This document shows positions 39,664 to 47,058 of a stretch of 47,058 bases of DNA, piece after piece. The notes beneath the pieces were generated by a model that did no database searches, was not told the origin of the DNA, and saw nothing but the letters and a program-made list of their open reading frames with translations. How positions within the stretch are numbered: position 1 is the stretch's first letter; the number at the start of each line of letters is the position of its first letter. The stretch comes from DATFWC01 sp045801465. Lineage in GTDB: Bacteria > Pseudomonadota > Alphaproteobacteria > Rhizobiales > Xanthobacteraceae. Position numbers and translations under genes: made by a program. The DNA lies in the NCBI GenBank assembly GCA_045801465.1, contig JBJMSU010000019.1, forward strand, positions 1-47,058, read 5' to 3'.

Positions 39664-40947
39664 ATGGCCGAAAGCATCGAGAACGACGGGGGCCAGGCGT
39701 GGCGGGGAAACCGGCTCGACGCCGGCAAGGTTTACGTCGCGTCGCGGGCCGAGCTGGTGCAGTGTTCCCATTGGGCCCGAGCATTTGCCGACCAGCGCAA
39801 GGATCGCCGCCATTTCGAGCTGGTGGAAGACACCATCCATCAGGGCTTCGAGTACCGCTATTTCATCGTCACTGATAACGGCGGCGAGGTGTGCGCGGTC
39901 CAGCCGTTCTTCGTCGTCGATCAGGACCTGCTGGCCGGCACGGGCGCAAAGATTCGGGCGGTCGGTGATTTCCTCCGTCGCTTATCGCCGAGATTCCTGA
40001 TCATGCGCACGCTCATGGTGGGATGCAGCGTCGGCGAAGGTCATCTCGACGGAGCGGAAGCCAACCATCCCCATACCGCCCTCCTCGCCCCGGCGATCGT
40101 CCGGCACGCGCGCGAGCTCAACGCCCGACTGGTCGTGCTCAAGGAGTTTCCCGCGCGCTACCGTTCTTCGCTGGAGTGCTTCCTCGACCACGGCTATGCC
40201 CGCGCGCCGAGTTTTCCCATGACGCGGCTCAACATCGAGTACGACAGCTTCGAACACTACATGACGGCAGCACTCAGTCGCAGGACGCGCCGCGACTTGC
40301 GGCTGAAGTTCAAGGCCGCCGCCCAACGACAGACCATCGAGCACAGTGTCGTCGGTGACATCACGCCCGTGATCGACGAGGTCTATCCGCTCTACCTGCA
40401 TGTCTATCAGCGGTCGAAGCACCGGTTCGAACGGCTCAGCAAGGAATACTTGTGCGGGCTCGGACGCTTAATGCCCGACAAGACGCGGTTTTTCGTCTGG
40501 CGTCAGGGCGGACGCATCGTCGCCTTCACGGTGTGCATGATGCAGGGCGACAGCTTCTACGCCGAGTATATCGGTCTCGACTACTCGGTCGCGCTCGACC
40601 TTCACCTCTATCATTATGCCGTCCGCGACATGGTCACGTGGGCGATGGGCAACGGATATAAATGGTTCCGCAGCAGCGGCCTTAACTACGATCCCAAGTT
40701 CCATCTGCGCTGCGTGCTGGATCCGCTCGATCTCTATGTCCGTCACACCTCGCGCGTCGTCAACGCCGCCATTAAATGGCTGCTGCCCTGGCTGGCCCCC
40801 GTTCGCTACGACGACACATTGAAGCGGTTTCCCAATTACCCGGAGCTGTGGGCCGATAAGGCTTCCGGTCGAGCCGCAAGAACTGCGACGCAGGAGCCTG
40901 CCGGCAATTCGGTCTCCGCTCTGGTCGACGAGGCCGGGAACGATTAA
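39664..40947 (+). CDS. FemAB/GNAT-like acyltransferase family protein
   Basis: A 427-aa cytoplasmic protein of the FemAB-like/BioF2 acetyltransferase kind. The C-terminal GNAT-like core runs SFEHYMTAALSRRTRRDLRLKFKAA, TRFFVWRQGGRIVAFTVCMMQGDSFYAEYIGLDYSVALDLHLYHYAVRDMVTWAMGNGYKWFRSSGLNYDPKFHLR. The N-terminal half (VEDTIHQGFEYRYFIVTDNGGEVCAVQPFFVVDQ) is a degenerate duplicate fold. The substrate is unknown; relatives modify cell-wall or surface molecules. It is divergent from the valine cluster and 31 bases upstream of hemB. Confidence 0.8.
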   Translation: MAESIENDGGQAWRGNRLDAGKVYVASRAELVQCSHWARAFADQRKDRRHFELVEDTIHQGFEYRYFIVTDNGGEVCAVQPFFVVDQDLLAGTGAKIRAVGDFLRRLSPRFLIMRTLMVGCSVGEGHLDGAEANHPHTALLAPAIVRHARELNARLVVLKEFPARYRSSLECFLDHGYARAPSFPMTRLNIEYDSFEHYMTAALSRRTRRDLRLKFKAAAQRQTIEHSVVGDITPVIDEVYPLYLHVYQRSKHRFERLSKEYLCGLGRLMPDKTRFFVWRQGGRIVAFTVCMMQGDSFYAEYIGLDYSVALDLHLYHYAVRDMVTWAMGNGYKWFRSSGLNYDPKFHLRCVLDPLDLYVRHTSRVVNAAIKWLLPWLAPVRYDDTLKRFPNYPELWADKASGRAARTATQEPAGNSVSALVDEAGND

Positions 40948-40978
40948 AAAACATCCACTCTGTGCGGAGGAGACTCTC

Positions 40979-42043
40979 ATGGCCATCAAGTACGGGCGAC
41001 CGATCGAGCCGAGAGCCCGCCTCGTTCCCGTCGAATCCGAGCAGCCGGCCACCGGCTCGCAACAACTCGACCTTACCATGCGGCCGCGGCGCAACCGCCG
41101 CGCCGAGTGGGCGCGCCGGATGGTGCGCGAGACCGTTCTGACCACGGACGACCTGATCTGGCCGCTGTTTCTCGCTGCCGGCGAGCGCACCCGCACTCCG
41201 GTCGATTCGATGCCCGGCGTGGAGCGCCTCTCGGTCGACGAGGCGGTGCGCGACGCAGAACGAGCGATCGCGCTGAAAATTCCGTGCATTGCCCTGTTTC
41301 CCTACACCGACCCGAAGCTGCGCGACGCGCAGGGAAGTGAAGCGCTCAACCCGGACAACCTCGTCTGCCGCGCCATCCGCGCCATCAAGCAGGCGTGTCC
41401 CGATCTCGGCATTCTGTGCGACGTGGCGCTCGATCCCTATACCAGCCACGGGCATGACGGGCTGTTGCGCGACGGCGTCATTCTCAACGACGAGACCGTG
41501 GCAGTGCTGGTGCAGCAGGCGCTGGTGGAGGCCGAGGCCGGCTGCGACATTATCGCGCCGTCCGACATGATGGACGGCCGGGTCGGCGCGATCCGCGCCG
41601 CGCTCGATGGCGCCGGCCGCTCCGACGTGCAGATCATGGCGTATTCGGCGAAATACGCCTCGGCCTTCTACGGGCCGTTTCGCGACGCGGTCGGCTCCTC
41701 GGCAACCCTGACCGGAGACAAGCGCACCTACCAGATGGACTTCGGCAATTCCGACGAAGCCTTGCGCGAGGCCGAGCTCGACATCGCCGAGGGCGCCGAC
41801 ATGATCATGGTGAAGCCGGGGCTGCCGTATCTCGACATCCTGCGCCGGATCAAGGACGCTTTCGCCATGCCGACCTTCGCCTATCAGGTCTCGGGCGAGT
41901 ACGCGATGATCATGGCGGCGGCGCAGAACGGCTGGCTCGACGGCGAGAAAGCGATGTGGGAGAGCCTGAGCGCCTTCAAGCGTGCCGGCGCCGACGGGGT
42001 GCTGACCTATTTCGCCCCGCGCGTGGCCGAGAAGCTGAAGTGA
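40979..42043 (+). CDS. hemB: delta-aminolevulinic acid dehydratase
   Basis: A 354-aa porphobilinogen synthase of the heme and cobalamin pathway. The two Schiff-base lysines are Lys225 (MAYSAKYASAFYGP) and Lys279 (MIMVKPGLPYLDI). The zinc cysteine triad is replaced: the region reads CDVALDPYTSHGHDG, with Ala150, Asp152 and Asp160. The enzyme is therefore of the Mg-dependent type known from Bradyrhizobium and Pseudomonas. GGAGGAG precedes the start. It may be read with the FemAB-like gene. Confidence 0.97.
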   Translation: MAIKYGRPIEPRARLVPVESEQPATGSQQLDLTMRPRRNRRAEWARRMVRETVLTTDDLIWPLFLAAGERTRTPVDSMPGVERLSVDEAVRDAERAIALKIPCIALFPYTDPKLRDAQGSEALNPDNLVCRAIRAIKQACPDLGILCDVALDPYTSHGHDGLLRDGVILNDETVAVLVQQALVEAEAGCDIIAPSDMMDGRVGAIRAALDGAGRSDVQIMAYSAKYASAFYGPFRDAVGSSATLTGDKRTYQMDFGNSDEALREAELDIAEGADMIMVKPGLPYLDILRRIKDAFAMPTFAYQVSGEYAMIMAAAQNGWLDGEKAMWESLSAFKRAGADGVLTYFAPRVAEKLK

Positions 42044-42116
42044 GGACTACTGCTGCCGACGGAACGGCGTGGGTTGGGCCGCAATTCGGACGGCTTTTGC
42101 CGACATTGATCGCCTC

Positions 42117-42449
42117 ATGCGCCGCTCGGCTCCGACCATCCTCCTGATCACAGCCCTCGTTTCCGGCTGTGCGGAAAGCCAATTGGGCGGCCACTTGCTC
42201 TATATGACGCCGTACAAGATCGAGGCGCTCGAGTGCTCCGAGCTCAAGAAGAAGGCCGACGCTGCGACGTCCCGCACGAAGGAACTCGACCAGCTGCGCG
42301 CGAAGGCAGGCGGTTCCACGGCAGGACCGGTGATCAACACCATGGTCTATGGACCCGATTACACCAAGGCGCGTTGGGAACAGCGGCTCTACGAGGAGGA
42401 ACTCGCGCGCAAGAGCTGCGAGTTTCCGCCGCCGGACCCGGCGAAATAG
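42117..42449 (+). CDS. small lipoprotein, hypothetical
   Basis: About 110 aa; the start MRRSAPTILLITALVSGC gives a lipoprotein signal with lipobox LVSGC. The mature part has two cysteines (ALECSELKK and KSCEF), which may pair, and a coiled-coil-like ELKKKADAATSRTKELDQLRAKA. An upstream in-frame ATG at 42069 would give a poorer leader. It follows hemB on the same strand. Function unknown. Confidence 0.75.
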   Translation: MRRSAPTILLITALVSGCAESQLGGHLLYMTPYKIEALECSELKKKADAATSRTKELDQLRAKAGGSTAGPVINTMVYGPDYTKARWEQRLYEEELARKSCEFPPPDPAK

Positions 42450-42490
42450 CGGCAATCACGACCGCGCCACCCGCACGACTCAAGCAAGCA

Positions 42491-42513
42491 CCCCGCCCCG
42501 ACTGCAGGCGGGG
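42491..42513. terminator. GC hairpin between convergent genes
   Basis: CCCCGCC (42491-42497) and GGCGGGG (42507-42513) pair with a 9-base loop. It lies between the stops of the small lipoprotein gene and the MHS transporter gene. There is no T-run. Confidence 0.45.
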
Positions 42514-42548
42514 CGGAGTTGAACCAGTCGGAGAACGGCTGGCCGCGG

Positions 42549-44204
42549 TCAGCCAGCGGATCTGCCTTGGATCGCCACACCGGAGCCGGTCGTGATGTCG
42601 ACGCTTCGGGTGTCGCGCAGGAACACCAGGCCGACGATCAGCGTCATCACCGAGACCCCGATCGGGTACCAGAGCCCGGCATAGATGTCGCCCGTCGCCG
42701 CGACCACGGCGGTGGCGAGCAACGGCAGCATCCCGCCAAACCAGCCATTGCCGATATGATACGGCAGCGACATCGAGGTGTAGCGAATCTTGGTCGGGAA
42801 CATCTCGACCAGGAATGCCGCGATCGGCCCGTAAACCATGGTCACGTAGATCACCATGATGACCAGGATCAATTCCGCCATGATCCAGTTGACCTTGGCG
42901 GTATCGGCTTTGGCCGGATAGCCGGCAGCATTGAGGGCTGCCTGCCATTTCGCCGCATCCCAGCCTTGCACCTTGGTCGAGCCGACCGTGAGATCGACGG
43001 ACTGCGCTCCCGGCGTGCTCACCGTCTTGAACGACAAGCCTGACTTCGTCATGAAGTCCTGGGCCCGATCGCATTGCGAGAAATTCGACCATGGACCGAC
43101 GAAGATGTGAAAGTGGCATGTCGACTGGTCGGCCGAAATGGTAATCGGGTTGTTTTTCGCAAATGCCTCGAGGTCCGGGTTGACGAAGTGCGTGAGCCCC
43201 GCGAACAGCGGGAAGTAGGTGAGCGCCGCGATCGCGCAGCCCGCCAGGATGATCTTCAGCCGCCCGATCCGGTCCGACAGCCATCCGAACAGGATGAAGA
43301 ACGGCGTCCCGATCACCAGCGACAATGCGATCAGGGTATAGGTCGAGATGAAGTCGAGCTTCAGGGTGATGAGGAGGAAGAACAGGGCATAGAATTGCCC
43401 GGTATACCACACCACGCCCTGACCGGCGGTCGCGCCGAGCAGCGCCAGCAGCACGTACTTGTTGTTGGGGTAGTGGAAGAAGCTCTCGGTCAGCGGCGCC
43501 TTCGAGCCTTTGCCCTCCTCCTTCATCCGCTGGAAGATCGGGGTCTCGTTCAGCTTCAGCCGGATATAGACGGAGAACACCAGCAGGATCAGCGACACCC
43601 AGAAGGGAATACGCCAGCCCCACTCGGAGAACACCTTCGCATCCATATAGACGCGGCAAAACCCGATGACCACCAGCGCCAGGAAAAAGCCGAGCGTCGC
43701 CGTGGTCTGGATAAAGCTCGTGGTATAGCCGCGCTCCTGCGGCCGCGAGTGTTCGGCCACGTAGGTTGCCGCTCCGCCATATTCACCACCGAGCGCGAGT
43801 CCCTGACAAAGTCGCAGCGTAACCAAGAGGACTGGCGCGGCCCAACCGATCGCCGCGAAGGTCGGCAGCAGGCCGACGAGAAATGTTGCGCCGCCCATGA
43901 CCACAATGGTGACGAGGAACGTGTACTTCCGTCCGACCAGGTCGCCGATGCGGCCGAAGATCAGGGCGCCGAACGGGCGCACCAGAAAGCCCGCCGCATA
44001 AGTGGCAAAGGCGGACAAGAGCGCCGCAGTGTCGTTGCCCGGCGGGAAGAAGAGCGAGGCGAAGAACGGCGCCAGCGTGGCATAGAGATAGAAATCGTAC
44101 CATTCGAAAACGGTGCCGAGGGAGGACGCGAAGATGACGAACCTCTCCTCGCGCGTCATGCCGGTGCCGCGCCTGGAGGTGTGCGTCAGCGTGGTTGTCG
44201 CCAT
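42549..44204 (-). CDS. MHS-type MFS metabolite:H+ symporter
   Basis: A 551-aa, 12-helix transporter of the metabolite:H+ symporter group. It has SSLGTVFEWYDFYLYATLAPFFASLFF, FGRIGDLVGRKYTFLVTIVVMGGATFLVGLLP, VTLRLCQGLALGGEYGGAATYVAEHSRPQERGY and GWLSDRIGRLKIIL, all typical. Between helices 8 and 9 lies an extra soluble loop of about 110 residues with two cysteines (STCHFHIFVGPWSNFSQC). This lengthened form is seen in some MHS proteins. The substrate is unknown. It is followed by a convergent lipoprotein gene. Confidence 0.92.
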   Translation of the reverse strand: MATTTLTHTSRRGTGMTREERFVIFASSLGTVFEWYDFYLYATLAPFFASLFFPPGNDTAALLSAFATYAAGFLVRPFGALIFGRIGDLVGRKYTFLVTIVVMGGATFLVGLLPTFAAIGWAAPVLLVTLRLCQGLALGGEYGGAATYVAEHSRPQERGYTTSFIQTTATLGFFLALVVIGFCRVYMDAKVFSEWGWRIPFWVSLILLVFSVYIRLKLNETPIFQRMKEEGKGSKAPLTESFFHYPNNKYVLLALLGATAGQGVVWYTGQFYALFFLLITLKLDFISTYTLIALSLVIGTPFFILFGWLSDRIGRLKIILAGCAIAALTYFPLFAGLTHFVNPDLEAFAKNNPITISADQSTCHFHIFVGPWSNFSQCDRAQDFMTKSGLSFKTVSTPGAQSVDLTVGSTKVQGWDAAKWQAALNAAGYPAKADTAKVNWIMAELILVIMVIYVTMVYGPIAAFLVEMFPTKIRYTSMSLPYHIGNGWFGGMLPLLATAVVAATGDIYAGLWYPIGVSVMTLIVGLVFLRDTRSVDITTGSGVAIQGRSAG

Positions 44205-44693
44205 GGAAATAGCCCCTTGGTTTCCTCGCAGGCGGGTGCGGGCGTCTACGCGCCCGAGCCGCCGTCTGCGCTGACGCTACGTGCCGCGGCGGCGACCTGT
44301 CTGTGCGCAACTTGTCTTAGGCAGAAAGTATCAGATGGCCATACAAGCATCTCATAATTCAAATGAATTACTGTTTGCGCGCTGGGCCCAGGGTATCCCG
44401 GGCGCGGCAATATGCGGGAGCCGATGGGGAGCTCTGGCGCCGCAACGGGCAACCGTGCGATGCAAGACCGAGACTCGGCGATGACGCGCATCCTGGTGAC
44501 CAAGCTCGGTGTTGGATACCAACTCGCGCGATTCGGAGCAGGATACTTCCTGGATGATTGACGCATCAAGGCGTTGACGCATAATTTATGCCGTTTCGCT
44601 GTTTTGATACGCGATCGTTTACGCGCGCTCCGCCGCGACCGTCGCGGCGTTCGCGCCGCAGCTTGTGCTCGGAAGAGGCCTTTCGGAGCGGTC
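44205..44693. other. gene-free region upstream of the MHS gene
   Basis: About 490 bases with no convincing gene on either strand. The short frames present lack ribosome binding sites and look like shadows. Part is more AT-rich (44330-44375 and 44560-44600). It must hold the promoter of the leftward MHS gene and perhaps that of the small rightward gene at 44694, but no clear promoter motif is seen. Confidence 0.5.
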
Positions 44694-44987
44694 ATGCCGG
44701 CTCGCCAGATTCCAAGCTATCCGATAATGGGCGAGCATCGCGCCCGGCGACAGACGTCGCGCCAGAAGATCAACAGCATCCTGAGCCGACGCGAGCGGCT
44801 GGTCGGCGAGCTGGCACTGCTGCGCCAGCAAGGCGCCGCATCCAAGTTCATCGACAATGCGCAGCAACTCCTGACCCGATGGTGGTCCGGGACAACGTGG
44901 GACGCGCGTGAAGAGCTGCTGAAGAGCGCCGATTGGCTGCTTCGGCTGGAGAAGCGTCACGGCAGTCAAACGGAACGGTCGTCATGA
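44694..44987 (+). CDS. small helical hypothetical protein
   Basis: About 97 aa starting MPARQIPSYPIMGEHRARRQTSRQKINSILSRRERLVGELALLRQQGAASKFIDNAQQLLTRWWSGTTWDAREELLKSADWLLRLEKRH. The protein is basic and probably all-helical, with no signal or membrane segment. The upstream frame extends to 44574, but those residues look non-coding. I do not recognise the family. The stop is followed by a same-frame membrane-protein remnant. Confidence 0.55.
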   Translation: MPARQIPSYPIMGEHRARRQTSRQKINSILSRRERLVGELALLRQQGAASKFIDNAQQLLTRWWSGTTWDAREELLKSADWLLRLEKRHGSQTERSS

Positions 44988-45185
44988 TCTGAGCCGTCGA
45001 ACGGCGGGGCGGCGACGTTCATCATCACCGCGGGCCTGTTCTGGTCTTGGCTGCTGCGTGACGGAAAGATCCATCGGTACGTCGGGACCGAGCTCGCACC
45101 CTATGTCGCCCGTCGCGTTCTGCTCGGGACTGGCGCTCTCCTCCACCATCATTTTTCCCGCCGTTCACGACATGATGGGCACCGT
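44988..45185 (+). pseudogene. frameshifted membrane-protein remnant
   Basis: Directly after the stop at 44985-44987 the same frame continues without a start as ATFIITAGLFWSWLLRDG, then KIHRYVGTELAPYVA. Near 45105-45112 coding character moves to the next frame, SPVAFCSGLALSSTIIFPAVHDMMG. Together these read like two membrane helices of one small protein split by a frameshift and lacking its N-terminus. The family is not recognised. Confidence 0.4.
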
Positions 45186-45221
45186 GCAACCGAAGCGACG
45201 CGGCACGGCAGCGGGAAGGCA

Positions 45222-46529
45222 TCACAGCAACCAGGACACGACAAGGCCGGCGCTCGCGGCAAAAATGGCTGCGACCGTCAGCCATCCGAGCACGTTCAGA
45301 GGAGTCGAATTGACCTTATCGCCCATGATCCGGCGATTGGTCGTCATCAGCATGATCAACAGCAGCAAGGGCGGCGTGGAGAATCCCTGCACGATGCCTG
45401 AATAGACCAGCGCCTTCATCGGATTGAACCCGAGAAAATTCATGACGATGGCGATCGCGGTGAAGCCGGCAATCAGCCCATAGAACTTCTTGCCGTCCTC
45501 CGGCCTGGCGTGCAGGCTGCCTTTCCAGCCCATCACCTGGCATAGGTCGTAGGCCGCACCCGTCGTCATGATCGGGACGGCGAGAAATCCGACGGCGATG
45601 ATTCCAAGCGCAAACAGGATGCCGGCGGCGTCACCAGCGATCGGCCGCAACGCTTCGGCTGCCTGCGCGGCCGTTTCGATGTTGGTCTCGCCGGCTTTGT
45701 GCAATGTCGCACCAGTGGAGAAAATGATGAAGTACATGATGATGTTGGAGAAGAACATGCCGATGACGATGTCGATGCGCGACTGGCGCAGCTCGTCTTC
45801 ACTCGCTCCCTGCCGCTGCGAGAGCTTGGTCCGTCCTTGTGCGATTTCTTCCTCGACTTCGACGTTCGATTGCCAAGTGTAGAGATAGGCCGACAAGGTC
45901 GTGCCGATGATCGCAACCAGGATCGACAGAAATTCGCGAGAAAACTGAATCGTCGGCACCAAGGTGCCGCGCAGCACCTCCCAAGGGTCGGGCTTGGCCA
46001 GCACCGCGGAGCCGACATAGGCGAAAAGAACCAGCGCAAGCCAGCGGAAGACGTTGCGGATCACTTCGTAAGAACCCCAGATCTGCAGGGCGAGAACCGT
46101 TGCCGCGACGGCGATGACGATCACCGGGATTGGCAGCGGGATGAACAGGCCGAGCGCCGCTGCCATGCCGCCAAGATCGGCGGCGGCTTCGATCGTGTTG
46201 CCGGTGAGGACGCCGATCAGCGCCGGCCAGAGAATCCAGCGGGGGTAATTGTCCTTGATGAGGTGGAACAGCCCCCTGCCGGTGACCTGCCCGAGCTTCG
46301 AGGACAGATAGACGACCGCGAACATCATCGGGAACGTGACGGGCGCAGTCCACAGCAAGGAGGTGCCGAATTGCGCCCCCGCGCTGGCATAGGTCCCGAT
46401 CGCCGAGCAATCGTCGTCGGCTGCGCCTGTGACAATCCCAAGACCAAGCGCGCGGGCGAGGCTGCCACGTTTGCGTTTGTCAGGAGATTGGTTTGCTTCC
46501 CGACTTTGGGCGTCCGGTTTTCGCAGCAT
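45222..46529 (-). CDS. Nramp-related divalent metal transporter
   Basis: A 435-aa, 11-helix protein of the Nramp superfamily. The first helix reads LGIVTGAADDDCSAIGTYASAGAQFGTSLLW, which has DDDC where classical MntH has the metal-binding DPGN. Helix 6 reads SNIIMYFIIFSTGATLH, without the MPH methionine motif. It therefore belongs to a divergent branch, whose ion may be Mg, Al or another metal rather than Mn. It is a single gene upstream of the pseudogene and downstream of the lactate permease. Confidence 0.88.
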   Translation of the reverse strand: MLRKPDAQSREANQSPDKRKRGSLARALGLGIVTGAADDDCSAIGTYASAGAQFGTSLLWTAPVTFPMMFAVVYLSSKLGQVTGRGLFHLIKDNYPRWILWPALIGVLTGNTIEAAADLGGMAAALGLFIPLPIPVIVIAVAATVLALQIWGSYEVIRNVFRWLALVLFAYVGSAVLAKPDPWEVLRGTLVPTIQFSREFLSILVAIIGTTLSAYLYTWQSNVEVEEEIAQGRTKLSQRQGASEDELRQSRIDIVIGMFFSNIIMYFIIFSTGATLHKAGETNIETAAQAAEALRPIAGDAAGILFALGIIAVGFLAVPIMTTGAAYDLCQVMGWKGSLHARPEDGKKFYGLIAGFTAIAIVMNFLGFNPMKALVYSGIVQGFSTPPLLLLIMLMTTNRRIMGDKVNSTPLNVLGWLTVAAIFAASAGLVVSWLL

Positions 46530-46657
46530 CGATCGGCGGACACCGTTGCGGAAAGGCCATCACGCCGTCAATCTCGCGCAACCAGGAAAGTTCCGCGACC
46601 AAAACTGGTGTCGGCTACGCAGCAGCGCCGAGATCATGCTCCTTTGCCCACCTACGG

Positions 46658-47058
<401 letters not shown>

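Overview
The window is high-GC chromosomal DNA of an alphaproteobacterium, most likely Hyphomicrobiales in the Bradyrhizobium/Xanthobacteraceae/Pseudolabrys neighbourhood. This rests on gene content and order: bamE / DUF177-plsX-fabH-ihfA-merR, K+-independent hppA, glyA-nrdR-ribD-ribE-ribH-nusB-thiL, minCDE behind a CtrA-type box, an LdtR-like MarR regulator beside an L,D-transpeptidase, two Bug/TctC solute-binding proteins, and a HemB without the zinc cysteines. No rRNA, tRNA, CRISPR, phage or complete insertion sequence was seen.

Layout. 1-2.6 kb is an eroded accessory patch: two orphan hypothetical genes, gene debris, and the tail of a dead Bug paralogue whose upstream part is replaced by one of the orphans. 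2.6-6.6 kb carries a Bug protein, a small CxxC protein and two secreted or anchored low-complexity proteins. 6.7-12.3 kb carries a DUF2142 membrane protein, a DUF892 ferritin-like protein, topoisomerase IB, a VOC dioxygenase and a second Bug gene. 12.3-16.2 kb is the fatty-acid/phospholipid initiation block with IHF-alpha and a MerR regulator, divergent from bamE. 17-21.9 kb holds hppA, an MFS transporter and an FMN-dependent 2-hydroxyacid dehydrogenase. 22-28.3 kb is a leftward one-carbon/riboflavin run (glyA, nrdR, ribD, ribE, ribH, nusB, thiL) ending in a hicBA-like pair. 28.5-33.5 kb is division and envelope: minCDE, two small secreted proteins, an L,D-transpeptidase and its probable regulator. 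33.9-39.5 kb is a leftward valine-degradation group (isobutyryl-CoA dehydrogenase, 3-hydroxyisobutyryl-CoA hydrolase, 3-hydroxyisobutyrate dehydrogenase) interspersed with small membrane and DUF genes. 39.7-42.4 kb has a FemAB/GNAT-like protein, hemB and a small lipoprotein. 42.5-47.1 kb is transport: an MHS-type MFS protein, an Nramp-related transporter and the C-terminal part of an L-lactate permease running off the window, with a frameshifted membrane-protein remnant between.

The most distinctive non-coding signal is a dispersed family of imperfect double hairpins. Copies sit at gene 3' ends, often between convergent genes, and twice supply the stop codon of the adjacent gene. Other signals are a perfect 23-bp inverted repeat upstream of mmsB with a degenerate copy downstream, a GAGCATGATC-type palindrome, a TTAA-N7-TTAA box before minC, and a hicA with no usual start codon in the expected place. 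No clear undescribed multi-gene system was found. The best candidates for new biology are the 3'-end repeat family, the repeat-rich anchored protein at 5.1-6.6 kb, and the acquired gene that displaced a Bug paralogue.
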